Part shown: piece after piece, positions 8,393-14,427 of the stretch
Numbering within the stretch: the first letter of the stretch is position 1
Layout: each line of letters opens with the position of its first letter
Translations under genes and position numbers: made by a program
The notes under the pieces: generated by a model
Database searches by the model: none
Told to the model about the DNA's origin: nothing
Seen by the model: the letters and a program-made list of their open reading frames with translations, nothing else
Origin: DAONBD01 sp964525485
GTDB taxonomy: Bacteria > Patescibacteriota > Gracilibacteria > UBA1369 > LOWO2-01-FULL-3
Direction of reading: 5' to 3'
DNA length: 19,594 nucleotides
Assembly (NCBI GenBank): GCA_964525485.1
Contig: CAZGHH010000019.1
Coordinates: 1-19,594 of the forward strand

Positions 8393-8419
8393 TTAGCACT
8401 CGTTATTATAGAGTGCTAA
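8393..8419 (-). promoter_or_regulatory. CIRCE operator of dnaK (perfect match)
   Basis: TTAGCACTC and GAGTGCTAA, separated by exactly 9 bp, are the textbook HrcA-binding inverted repeat without mismatch. The dnaK -10 box lies inside the 9-bp spacer, so bound HrcA would block RNA polymerase. hrcA is encoded 1.2 kb upstream in the same direction. Confidence 0.97.
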
Positions 8420-8433
8420 AAACTGCTAGTCAA
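8405..8433 (-). promoter_or_regulatory. Promoter of dnaK
   Basis: Reading leftward, TTGACT (-35, 8428-8433) and a perfect TATAAT (-10, 8405-8410) have the ideal 17-bp spacer. One CIRCE arm fills part of the spacer and the other lies just downstream. Transcription would start near 8398, giving a leader of about 76 nt. The -35 overlaps the terminator of the preceding gene. Confidence 0.85.
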
Positions 8434-8449
8434 GATTTTTTTAGCAGTT
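8421..8449 (-). terminator. Terminator of the second GNAT gene, overlapping the dnaK -35
   Basis: AACTGCTA (8421-8428) and TAGCAGTT (8442-8449) form a perfect 8-bp stem with a 13-nt loop. In the minus-strand RNA it is followed by more Us. The upstream arm includes part of the GNAT gene's TAA stop, and the dnaK -35 (8428-8433) begins at the base closing the loop. Plus-strand transcripts would also meet a T-rich tail. Confidence 0.6.
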
Positions 8450-8966
8450 ATTTTTTGTTTATTATTTCCATGATGTATTCGTCCCAAAATTGATTACCTT
8501 TCTTTGTGTGGTCTTTGAGAGTTCCGACTTTTTTGAAGCCGCATTTTTTGTAGCACTTTTGTGCCGCTGTGTTTTGCGTGAAGACATTTAATGAAACCTT
8601 GTGAAAATTTAACTCTTCGAAACAATGTTTAAGTATTGTCTTGATTGCCGCGGTTCCAAATCCTTTATTCCAATATTTTTTTTCTCCTATCATAATCCCA
8701 AGAACGCAATTTGAATTCTCTATGGATATTTCGTGGAGTCCTAAGTTTCCTATGTGCGTTTTAGTGGCATTGTCTGTTATTGCAAAGATCTTTTCCGTCT
8801 TACTCTTTTTTAAATTTTCGAACCATTTCAATTCTCCTTTGTAGGTTTTAGGGGGCTTAGATACGAGAAATTTTGTAATTTCTTTGTCATTAATCCACTC
8901 CCATGATTTTGGCATGTGTTTGAGAGTGAGTGGCGTTAATGTAACTTTTTCTCCTTTAATTACCAT
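8448..8966 (-). CDS. GNAT N-acetyltransferase, RimJ/RimL-like
   Basis: A 172-residue acetyltransferase of the RimJ/RimL-like type, which transfers acetyl from acetyl-CoA to amino groups of proteins or small molecules. Family marks are the opening strand KVTLTPLTLKHMPKSWEWIND, the acetyl-CoA motif at 96-112 (KKYWNKGFGTAAIKTIL), and at 119-144 LNFHKVSLNVFTQNTAAQKCYKKCGF, where asparagine and 'A..CY.K.GF' are typical. It ends with a DEYIMEI strand. The actual substrate cannot be told; ribosomal protein, polyamine or sugar-amine acetylation are all known in relatives. It lies between grpE (51 nt upstream) and dnaK, a place not normally occupied by such a gene. No own promoter was seen, so it is probably read through from hrcA-grpE and stopped by the hairpin at its 3' end. 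Its lysine-rich composition may hint at separate origin. Confidence 0.88.
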   Translation of the reverse strand: MVIKGEKVTLTPLTLKHMPKSWEWINDKEITKFLVSKPPKTYKGELKWFENLKKSKTEKIFAITDNATKTHIGNLGLHEISIENSNCVLGIMIGEKKYWNKGFGTAAIKTILKHCFEELNFHKVSLNVFTQNTAAQKCYKKCGFKKVGTLKDHTKKGNQFWDEYIMEIINKK

Positions 8967-9017
8967 TTTTTAATATTTAGCAGATTAGCCTCTTTACTAG
9001 GAGGGAACTTCTATTTT

Positions 9018-9587
9018 CTATAAAGGCGTTCCCATCCCCACTTTTACTTTTGCTGGAGTGACCACATGGTTTCCTAGGGTGTAGCCTGGGGAGAGGACTT
9101 CTATAACAGTGTCTTTTGGGCCGTCTCCTTGCATGACTGCTTCGTGAAAGTGTGGGTCGAATTTTGCATTCAAAGCTTTGATTTCAGTGAGGCCGATTTT
9201 TTGAAATGCTTGCTCAATTTGTCCGAAGATTGTTGTGACTCCCGTGACCCATTCGTTCAAATTTTGAGGTAAATCTTTCGGAGTGTGTTGAATTGCAAGT
9301 TTAGCATTGTGTAAAGAAGGGAGAATCAATTGAATCAATTCAATGTTTGCAAATAATGCCATGCGGGATCGGTCTTCTTCGGTGCGGCGTTTTAAATTTT
9401 CCATGTCGGCGATCGCTCTTCTTCCGAGTTCGGTCATTTGAGTGAGTTTTGCTTCAGCTTCTTTGAGAGCGAGTTTGGTTTCTTCTAGGTCTTTTTTAAA
9501 TTGCTCAGCTTCTTCTCCGGCATTTTCTTTTTTAGCTTTTTCCAAAGCTTCCAACAAAGGATCTTTTGGTGTTTTTTTGTTAGTCAT
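9018..9587 (-). CDS. grpE: Nucleotide exchange factor GrpE
   Basis: GrpE is the dimeric exchange factor that releases ADP from DnaK and resets the chaperone cycle. The 189 residues have normal length and layout: a charged N-terminal region, a long coiled coil (about 20-75, passing through ADMENLKRRTEEDR), a helical dimer domain, and the C-terminal beta-wing at about 145-186 (FDPHFHEAVMQGDGPKDTVIEVL, then GYTLGNHVVTPAKVKVG). It starts 2 nt after the hrcA stop, so the two are almost certainly one transcript and translationally coupled. The leader is inside hrcA and has no Shine-Dalgarno motif. The hrcA CIRCE should control it. Confidence 0.97.
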   Translation of the reverse strand: MTNKKTPKDPLLEALEKAKKENAGEEAEQFKKDLEETKLALKEAEAKLTQMTELGRRAIADMENLKRRTEEDRSRMALFANIELIQLILPSLHNAKLAIQHTPKDLPQNLNEWVTGVTTIFGQIEQAFQKIGLTEIKALNAKFDPHFHEAVMQGDGPKDTVIEVLSPGYTLGNHVVTPAKVKVGMGTPL

Positions 9588-9589
9588 AT

Positions 9590-10306
9590 TTATTGTTCTA
9601 GTAATGATTTAATTTGTTCCAACATTGCGATGTTGAATGCATAGTTCATGCGTTTCGGACCGAGAAGTCCGATATATCCATCGAATCCGCGAACAGAATA
9701 TGTTGTCGCGATGATTGAGCAGGATTGAATTTGTGGAATGATGTTTTCTTCGCCGACGAACGCTTTTATTCCATCATCTACGGCGAGTTTTTTTAATGTG
9801 TTTATGAAATTATCACTGTGTTCGAAAACTTCTAATACCTGACTTGCTTGTATCGAATCGGCTGAAAATTCTGGCTGTTTCAAAATGTTCGAAACGCCCA
9901 AATAAAATGTACGATCAGAGTCCGGCACTGTCGCAAAGCTGGCGGTGTTTGTGGCTCTACTAAGCAGTTTTACTGCATCGTAAATGAACTCTTTAGCTTT
10001 TTCTTTCGTGTATTCCTCGCGCAAACTTGCGAGGACTTTTACGGCTTCGCGGCGGGCTTGTTCATAGTCTGCAATTTCATTTATAAATTCGCGATAACCC
10101 AAGTCTGTAGGAATTCTGCCGGCTGAAGTGTGAGGTTGATAAATTAATCCTTCCTCTTCCAATGCAGCCATGTCGTTGCGAATTGTGGCAGGGGATACAT
10201 GAAAATTAAACTTCAAAATTACTGTGTTTGATCCCACCGGTTCAGCGGTATCTATAAAATGTTGCACGATCGCTTTGAGGACTTGTTGTTTTCTTTTTTC
10301 CGTCAT
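9590..10306 (-). CDS. hrcA: Heat-inducible transcription repressor HrcA, short form
   Basis: HrcA binds CIRCE operators and represses chaperone genes until heat or unfolded protein withdraws it. The N-terminal winged-helix domain is complete: HVSPATIRNDMAALEEEGLIYQPHTSAGRIPTDLGYREFI at about 36-75. The C-terminus keeps the family's closing signature (GYIGLLGPKRMNYAFNIAMLEQIKSLL). At 238 residues it is about 100 shorter than the usual ~340; the missing part is in the central GAF-like and inserted dimerisation region. Because both ends align and no stop or frame break is seen, this is a compact form rather than a broken gene. It heads an operon with grpE and has a CIRCE overlapping its own promoter, so it should regulate itself. 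Confidence 0.93.
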   Translation of the reverse strand: MTEKRKQQVLKAIVQHFIDTAEPVGSNTVILKFNFHVSPATIRNDMAALEEEGLIYQPHTSAGRIPTDLGYREFINEIADYEQARREAVKVLASLREEYTKEKAKEFIYDAVKLLSRATNTASFATVPDSDRTFYLGVSNILKQPEFSADSIQASQVLEVFEHSDNFINTLKKLAVDDGIKAFVGEENIIPQIQSCSIIATTYSVRGFDGYIGLLGPKRMNYAFNIAMLEQIKSLLEQ

Positions 10307-10330
10307 TTGAAAATTTTGTTGATCTTTAAA

Positions 10331-10357
10331 TTAGCGCTCTTAAGTTTACAGTGCTAA
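10331..10357 (-). promoter_or_regulatory. CIRCE operator of hrcA-grpE (two mismatches)
   Basis: TTAGCGCTC and CAGTGCTAA are separated by exactly 9 bp. Compared with the consensus TTAGCACTC-N9-GAGTGCTAA, one base differs in each arm. The position relative to the promoter is the same as in the perfect dnaK site, which supports function. Affinity for HrcA may be lower. Confidence 0.85.
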
Positions 10358-10371
10358 AAGAATTTTGGCAA
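10343..10371 (-). promoter_or_regulatory. Predicted promoter of hrcA-grpE
   Basis: Reading leftward, TTGCCA (-35, 10366-10371) and TAAACT (-10, 10343-10348) have a 17-bp spacer. The -10 lies inside the CIRCE spacer, exactly as for dnaK. It is weaker than the dnaK promoter (five and four of six matches). The leader would be about 30 nt. Confidence 0.65.
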
Positions 10372-10376
10372 GATGT

Positions 10377-10404
10377 TTGACTGAGTGTATGGATGTTGTA
10401 ATAT
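10377..10404 (+). promoter_or_regulatory. Possible promoter of the 122-residue gene
   Basis: TTGACT (10377-10382) and TAATAT (10399-10404) have a 16-bp spacer. Transcription would start near 10411, about 20 nt before the ATG at 10431. The -35 lies 5 bp from the divergent hrcA -35. Confidence 0.45.
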
Positions 10405-10430
10405 TACTCTCCGTTTTAATTATTTTTTAT

Positions 10431-10799
10431 ATGGAAAATTGGTGCAGACCTGGCGGTCGCTATGGAAATGATAAATTTCATTTAATTGCTTGTGGAAGCG
10501 AGTTTTGTGATGGAGCTGAGGTAGGGGATTCTTCCATCGTAGAATTAAATTTAAAGGATTTTGGATCTATTGACGATGTGACTTTAATTATAAGAGAAGG
10601 GCTTCAGTGCAGTCATGTCGGGGATTTGAATTTTGGTGGAATAGGAACCGGTTGTTTGCCGGGACTTTGTAATTATTTGGTAGATAAAACCAAAGAGAGA
10701 GTTTTTCAAATACTTTCCTTGAAATCACAAAATGGCGAGGATTTGCGGCCTTCTAATTATTCACAAGAAATCGTTGCAGCTGTAAAATCAATTCTGTAG
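10431..10799 (+). CDS. Small cysteine-rich unknown protein
   Basis: A protein I do not recognise. From the ATG at 10431 it has 122 residues (MENWCRPGGRYGNDKF...). An in-frame ATG at 10389 would add 14 residues with a short hydrophobic run (VVILLSVLIIFYM), and a TTG at 10365 would add more. I chose 10431 because the only good promoter covers the upstream starts. Six cysteines are spread through the chain (WCRP, ACGSEFC, QCSH, GCLPGLC), and glycine-rich turns (NFGGIGTGCLPG) are present. If the 10389 start is used, the hydrophobic run could be a membrane anchor or weak signal sequence. It is divergent from hrcA and convergent with gap. Function unknown; metal binding or disulfides are possible. 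Confidence 0.6.
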   Translation: MENWCRPGGRYGNDKFHLIACGSEFCDGAEVGDSSIVELNLKDFGSIDDVTLIIREGLQCSHVGDLNFGGIGTGCLPGLCNYLVDKTKERVFQILSLKSQNGEDLRPSNYSQEIVAAVKSIL

Positions 10800-10834
10800 A
10801 TTTGTTCCGTAAATAAACTCTGTGATTTTAGATC

Positions 10835-11842
10835 TTAGCTTTTCAAAAATCTTCCCATCATTTCAACAACTTCGACTGTTCTGACGGAATATCCCCATTC
10901 ATTATCATACCACGATAGTATTTTAACCATATTCCCATCTATTACTTGAGTAGAAAGAGCGTCGATGATAGATGAGTTAGTGTTGCCTTTGAAGTCAACT
11001 GAGACTAAAGGTAATTCACAGAATTGCATAATTCCTTTTAATTCGCCTTCGGCGTACTGTTTCAATGCCGCGTTGATTTCTTCTGCCGTTGCCGGTTTCT
11101 CCAATTCAGCGACCAAATCAACTACCGAGACTGTAGGCGTTGGAACTCTTATCGAAATCCCAGTCATTTTCCCTTTCAATTCCGGAAGAACTTCTCCTAT
11201 TGCTTTTGCGGCGCCCGTTGTTGTTGGAATCATCGACAATGCTGCTGCGCGAGCTCTTCTCATGTCCTTGTGGCTTACATCTAGTATGTTTTGGTCGTTC
11301 GTGTATGCGTGGATGGTTGTCATGAGTCCGCGTTTGATTCCAAATTTCTCATTTAATACTCTCGCAAATGGGGCAAGACAGTTGGTAGTGCATGATGCAT
11401 TTGATACGATTACATGTTCTTTTGCCAATCTTCCGCAGTTTGCTCCGCGAACTACCGTATAGTCCACATTTTTGCCTGGTGCTGAAATTAAAACTCTTTT
11501 TGCTCCAGCGGTGATGTGTTTTTCCGCACCTTCTCTGTCTGTGAAGTGGCCCGTAGATTCAACCACTACATCTATATCTAGGTCTTTCCATGGAAGATTG
11601 AGCGGGTCTCGATCTCCAAAACATTTAATCAAATGATCTCCAATCAATAATCCTTCTTCTGTGCATATTACGTCTTTATCATATATTCCATAGTTTGAGT
11701 CGTATTTGAATAAATGAGCCAAAGTTTCTTTTGGAGATGGATCGTTGATTGCCACAATTTCAATTCCAGGATTGTTCATCATTATGCGACAAACACAGCG
11801 ACCGATTCTTCCGAATCCGTTTATAGCTACACGAGTTTTCAT
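10835..11842 (-). CDS. gap: Glyceraldehyde-3-phosphate dehydrogenase
   Basis: This glycolytic enzyme oxidises glyceraldehyde-3-phosphate to 1,3-bisphosphoglycerate with NAD and phosphate, as a cytoplasmic tetramer. At 335 residues it has the normal length. The Rossmann motif is at residues 5-14 (VAINGFGRIGR), and Asp34 in AINDPS indicates NAD rather than NADP. The active-site cysteine is Cys151 in SNASCTTNCLAP; the catalytic histidine is in TTIHAYTNDQNILD. RAAALSMIPTTTGAAKAIG and the closing WYDNEWGYSVRTVE are complete. It stands alone: no pgk or tpiA is adjacent. Its promoter overlaps that of divergent tsaC. Confidence 0.98.
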   Translation of the reverse strand: MKTRVAINGFGRIGRCVCRIMMNNPGIEIVAINDPSPKETLAHLFKYDSNYGIYDKDVICTEEGLLIGDHLIKCFGDRDPLNLPWKDLDIDVVVESTGHFTDREGAEKHITAGAKRVLISAPGKNVDYTVVRGANCGRLAKEHVIVSNASCTTNCLAPFARVLNEKFGIKRGLMTTIHAYTNDQNILDVSHKDMRRARAAALSMIPTTTGAAKAIGEVLPELKGKMTGISIRVPTPTVSVVDLVAELEKPATAEEINAALKQYAEGELKGIMQFCELPLVSVDFKGNTNSSIIDALSTQVIDGNMVKILSWYDNEWGYSVRTVEVVEMMGRFLKS

Positions 11843-11869
11843 GATTTTAAAGGTTAATTTTTTGTAAGT

Positions 11870-11897
11870 TTGACTTTAGGTTCGCCATTAGTATAAT
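11870..11897 (+). promoter_or_regulatory. Promoter of tsaC
   Basis: TTGACT (11870-11875) and a perfect TATAAT (11892-11897) have a 16-bp spacer. Transcription would start near 11904, leaving a leader of only about 18 nt. The -10 overlaps the -10 of the divergent gap promoter. Confidence 0.75.
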
Positions 11898-11917
11898 TGG
11901 GCGAGATTAATAATCAA
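11890..11917 (-). promoter_or_regulatory. Promoter of gap
   Basis: Reading leftward, TTGATT (-35, 11912-11917) and TATACT (-10, 11890-11895) have a 16-bp spacer. The -10 matches five of six positions and shares four bases with the tsaC -10. The leader would be about 40 nt. Confidence 0.6.
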
Positions 11918-11921
11918 GAAT

Positions 11922-12542
11922 ATGAAATTGACTAATACAAATCAAGATGAGGTGGCTATAAAAGCTGTTGAGGCACTTAAGAATGGAGAGGTAATTCTTC
12001 ATCCGACGGAGACTTGTTATGGTTTTGCGGTTGATCCTTTTAATGAAGAAGCTCTTGAAAAACTTTATGAAATTAAAAAAATGGAAAGGGAAAAACCTCT
12101 TTCTATAATGGTTTCTTCTGTCAATATGGCTGATAAGTATGGTCTTTTTAGTGATTATGCGCAGACGATTGTTGAGCAGTTTTGGCCAGGTCCTGTCTCT
12201 ATCATGGTAATGAAGAGAAAGAATTCTTTGCCTGAGTTTTTTAACACGAGCGAAAAATTTGTTTCAATAAGATATTCAAGTGATCCACTTTCAACTCGTA
12301 TAGTTGAGTTGTTTGGTAAACCGATGGTTACGACTTCTGCAAATCTTGGTGGCAAGAGCGCTTGCTACAATGTGAAGGATTTGAAAGAACAACTTGGAGT
12401 TCGTCGTTTTGAAAAGATCGGGCTTGTTGTCGATGGTGGGAAAATTCCTGCAAATCCACCTTCTACTATCGTGAAGATAGTAGGGGATACGACAGTGTTC
12501 GTACGCGGAGATGGGAAGGATTTGGGAGGGATAATGCGATAG
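11922..12542 (+). CDS. tsaC: L-threonylcarbamoyladenylate synthase (TsaC/YrdC/Sua5 family)
   Basis: The enzyme joins threonine, bicarbonate and ATP into threonylcarbamoyl-AMP, the first step of the t6A modification at position 37 of tRNAs reading ANN codons. The 206 residues are essentially one YrdC domain. Key segments are LHPTETCYG at 26-34, the basic nucleotide-binding KKMEREKPL at 52-60, FWPGPVS at 87-93, IRYSSDP at 116-122 and TTSANLGG at 137-144. It lacks the C-terminal Sua5 domain, so it is of the short TsaC type. It is transcribed from its own strong promoter, divergent from gap. The partners TsaB, TsaD and TsaE are not in the window. Confidence 0.95.
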   Translation: MKLTNTNQDEVAIKAVEALKNGEVILHPTETCYGFAVDPFNEEALEKLYEIKKMEREKPLSIMVSSVNMADKYGLFSDYAQTIVEQFWPGPVSIMVMKRKNSLPEFFNTSEKFVSIRYSSDPLSTRIVELFGKPMVTTSANLGGKSACYNVKDLKEQLGVRRFEKIGLVVDGGKIPANPPSTIVKIVGDTTVFVRGDGKDLGGIMR

Positions 12543-12565
12543 AAAGATTGTCGTCAAATCAAAGG

Positions 12566-12590
12566 CCCTCTTAAATTGGAAGGTTTTTTT
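12566..12590 (+). terminator. Possible terminator of tsaC
   Basis: An imperfect stem (CCTCTT at 12567-12572 with GGAAGG at 12578-12583, one mismatch and two G-U pairs, loop AAATT) precedes seven Ts (12584-12590). It starts 25 nt after the tsaC stop. The stem is weak, so the call rests mostly on the T-run. Confidence 0.45.
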
Positions 12591-12675
12591 GTCATTGTTT
12601 CACACGGTGTTCACAAAAATTGCACAACTCTTCTTTTTTTTGGCAATTTGATTTGAAAAATGTTTAGAATGGCTT

Positions 12676-12858
12676 TTAACAGAAGAAAACCTATGTGTTT
12701 TTATTATATTTGTATACTATTTTTATACGAAATTTAATCTGTTTGTTGACGATTTTGCTTCAAATGAGTATTTTTGATCGAGAAGACGTAAGAGTAAAAA
12801 AATTATACACACGTTGTGCACAAGTTTTGAACATCTACGCCAAATTAACAGAAGAAAA
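12676..12858 (+). repeat. 14-bp direct repeat, second copy forming the rsmH start region
   Basis: TTAACAGAAGAAAA occurs at 12676-12689 and again at 12845-12858, 169 bp apart. The last A of the second copy is the first base of the rsmH ATG. The first copy is followed 3 bp later by another ATG (12693) opening only 14 codons. It may be a duplicated translation-start region. Confidence 0.75.
12746..12774 (+). promoter_or_regulatory. Possible promoter of rsmH-ftsL
   Basis: TTGACG (12746-12751) and TATTTT (12769-12774) have a 17-bp spacer. The -10 is weak (four of six). Transcription would start near 12781, leaving a leader of about 77 nt that includes the TTGTGCACAA palindrome. Confidence 0.4.
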
Positions 12859-13838
12859 TGGAGCATATTTCGGTACTAAAAGATGATGTTTGTAAATTTC
12901 TGAATTTGAATGGCGGGGAGGTGGTTGTGGATGCAACTCTTGGGCTTGGTGGGCATTCGTCTGTATTAATTGAAAAGATTGGAGCCAAAGGTCTGTTGAT
13001 AGGTTTCGATCAGGACGAAGTGAACCTGGAAGAGGCGAAAAAGAGACTTAAGAAATTCAAAAATGTAGTTTTCATTCACGATAATTTTCGTTCCTTAAAA
13101 AACAGGGTAGAAGAAGCATTGAAAGGAAAAAACGCAAAAGCTAAGAAAACAAAGCTCAAGAAAGGCGAGGACGCCGAAGATGGATCTGTAGATGCAATTC
13201 TGTTTGATCTCGGGATCAGTTCTCCTCATGTAGATGAGGCCGAAAGAGGGTTTTCTTTTATGAAGGAGGGTCCGCTCGATATGAGATATTCCAAAACTCA
13301 AAAATTAACTGCTTGGGATATAGTAAATGCTTACAGAGAGAAAGATTTGGCGGATCTTATATATCTATATGGCGAAGAGAGGTTTTCCAGAAGAATTGCA
13401 AAAATGATTTGCGAGAGAAGAAAAGAGAAAAAATTTGATACGACGAAGGATTTGGCGGATGCAATTTCAAGGCTTTTTCCGAAAAAGTTTGCGTTAAAAA
13501 TTCATCCTGCTACTAAAACATTTCAGGCGCTCCGAATAGCGGTAAACGATGAATTGAATGCTCTTAAAGAAGCGCTCGACGGGTCGATCGACTCTACGAA
13601 AAAAGGTGGACGAATAGCGGTAATTTCATACCACTCACTCGAAGATCGAATCGTGAAGCATTTCTTTAAAGAATTGGCGAGAGAGTGTATATGTCCGAAA
13701 GAAGTTTTGAGGTGCGTTTGTAGAGGAAAACCGGTTGTTGAATTAATTACAAAGAAGCCAATAGTGCCGAGCGATAAAGAAATTAAAGAAAATCCAAGAG
13801 CGAGAAGTGCAAAATTAAGAGTGGTGAAGAAATTGTAA
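12858..13838 (+). CDS. rsmH: 16S rRNA (cytosine-1402-N4)-methyltransferase RsmH
   Basis: RsmH (MraW) methylates N4 of C1402 in the decoding centre of 16S rRNA, using S-adenosylmethionine. The start MEHISVLKDDV matches the family's conserved opening. SAM-binding DATLGLGGHS is at 25-34, IGFDQDE at 48-54, FDLGISSPHVDEAERGFSF at 116-134, GPLDMR at 138-143, then HPATKTFQALRIAVNDEL and AVISYHSLEDRIVKHFF near the end. At 326 residues it is a little long because of a lysine-rich insert at about 89-109 before the catalytic motif. It begins the dcw remnant with ftsL; mraZ is absent upstream. A weak purine stretch (AGAAGA) before the ATG is the nearest thing to a ribosome-binding site. Confidence 0.97.
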   Translation: MEHISVLKDDVCKFLNLNGGEVVVDATLGLGGHSSVLIEKIGAKGLLIGFDQDEVNLEEAKKRLKKFKNVVFIHDNFRSLKNRVEEALKGKNAKAKKTKLKKGEDAEDGSVDAILFDLGISSPHVDEAERGFSFMKEGPLDMRYSKTQKLTAWDIVNAYREKDLADLIYLYGEERFSRRIAKMICERRKEKKFDTTKDLADAISRLFPKKFALKIHPATKTFQALRIAVNDELNALKEALDGSIDSTKKGGRIAVISYHSLEDRIVKHFFKELARECICPKEVLRCVCRGKPVVELITKKPIVPSDKEIKENPRARSAKLRVVKKL

Positions 13839-13892
13839 AAACTGAAGTGTCTGTATCGTGATGATGAAAAATGTGAGTCTATCCTAAAAATT

Positions 13893-13910
13893 CCCTTACC
13901 CTTACCCTTA
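13893..13910 (+). repeat. Three tandem copies of CCCTTA before ftsL
   Basis: The hexamer CCCTTA is repeated exactly three times, with partial units on both sides (TT before, TCCTA after). It ends 9 bp before the ftsL ATG and so lies where a ribosome-binding site would be. It is a microsatellite that could change length by slippage. Confidence 0.85.
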
Positions 13911-13919
13911 TCCTATAAA

Positions 13920-14288
13920 ATGTCTCAACTCGTATTAGAAAGAGGTACAACGTTTCGAAGAAGTCTTATAAAAAGGCTTATTCCGGCGAGGGTGTTTGAA
14001 TTCAAATTAAGCCCTTATTTTTTAATTGTGTCGTTGGTTGTTTCTGTGTGCTTGATAACATTGATTACACTGATGTCGTCTACGAACGAAATTACAAAAG
14101 GATATACTCTCGACAAACTCGATGATGAACAGCAAGAACTCGTGAAGCAGCGCGAAATTAAAGATATGAAATTATCACAGGTACGAGCTTTGGACGCAAT
14201 ACGTTCTTCCAACAAAGTGCAAGGAATGGTAAGGCCCAATAATATTGCCTATGTTGTTGATACCGGAAATGTTGTTGTAAAGAAGTAA
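13920..14288 (+). CDS. ftsL: FtsL-like cell division protein
   Basis: A 122-residue bitopic membrane protein with the layout of FtsL/DivIC septum proteins, which with FtsB/DivIC and FtsQ activate septal peptidoglycan synthesis by FtsW-FtsI. It has a basic cytoplasmic N-terminus (1-32), one membrane segment at about 33-53 (YFLIVSLVVSVCLITLITLM), a heptad-like extracytoplasmic helix at about 62-98, and a short ending (VRPNNIAYVV) like the 'P..I.Y/V' end of FtsL. Sequence identity in this family is low, so the call relies on architecture and on the position directly after rsmH, where ftsL is expected. ftsI, murE and murF do not follow. A start with no Shine-Dalgarno motif is preceded by tandem CCCTTA units. 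Confidence 0.8.
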   Translation: MSQLVLERGTTFRRSLIKRLIPARVFEFKLSPYFLIVSLVVSVCLITLITLMSSTNEITKGYTLDKLDDEQQELVKQREIKDMKLSQVRALDAIRSSNKVQGMVRPNNIAYVVDTGNVVVKK

Positions 14289-14312
14289 TTTTTATATTGT
14301 TGTTTGGATTAA

Positions 14313-14337
14313 GTCCTTGCGGGAGGACGTTATTTTT
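14313..14337 (+). terminator. Hairpin after ftsL, probable terminator
   Basis: GTCCT (14313-14317) and AGGAC (14324-14328) form a 5-bp stem around TGCGGG, followed by GTTATTTTT. The stem is short but G/C-containing and lies 25 nt after the ftsL stop. The rest of the gap before fba has a 7-bp direct repeat TGTCGGC (14372 and 14389) and no convincing promoter. Confidence 0.5.
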
Positions 14338-14427
14338 GTTAATTTCTTCTTGTAAAAAAGCTCTAAAAAAGTGTCGGCTTTATAACCTGTCGGCGCTTGT
14401 AATGTAGTCCTATTTAACCCCTCAAAT

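Larger units (their letters stand above)
12543..12857. other. Intergenic region before rsmH, 315 bp, very AT-rich
   Basis: It holds the weak tsaC terminator, a 14-bp direct repeat, a possible rsmH promoter and a 10-bp palindrome (TTGTGCACAA, 12814-12823). No mraZ gene or TGGGA-type MraZ box is present, although mraZ often precedes rsmH. A frame open from GTG 12695 to 12886 overlaps rsmH; I do not regard it as a gene. Confidence 0.6.

Noticed and set aside
9590..10306. hrcA as a pseudogene because of its short length
   Set aside because: Both ends of the family are conserved in one frame and its operators are intact.
10965..11462. Plus-strand open frame of 165 codons
   Set aside because: It is antisense to gap, whose protein is complete and fully conserved on the other strand.
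12695..12886. 63-codon frame from GTG, overlapping the rsmH start
   Set aside because: The hydrophobic start reflects AT-rich DNA, the possible promoter lies inside it, and it overlaps rsmH by 29 bp out of frame.
13893..13910. CCCTTA units as a telomere or CRISPR element
   Set aside because: Only three short units without spacers, in the middle of a gene-dense region.
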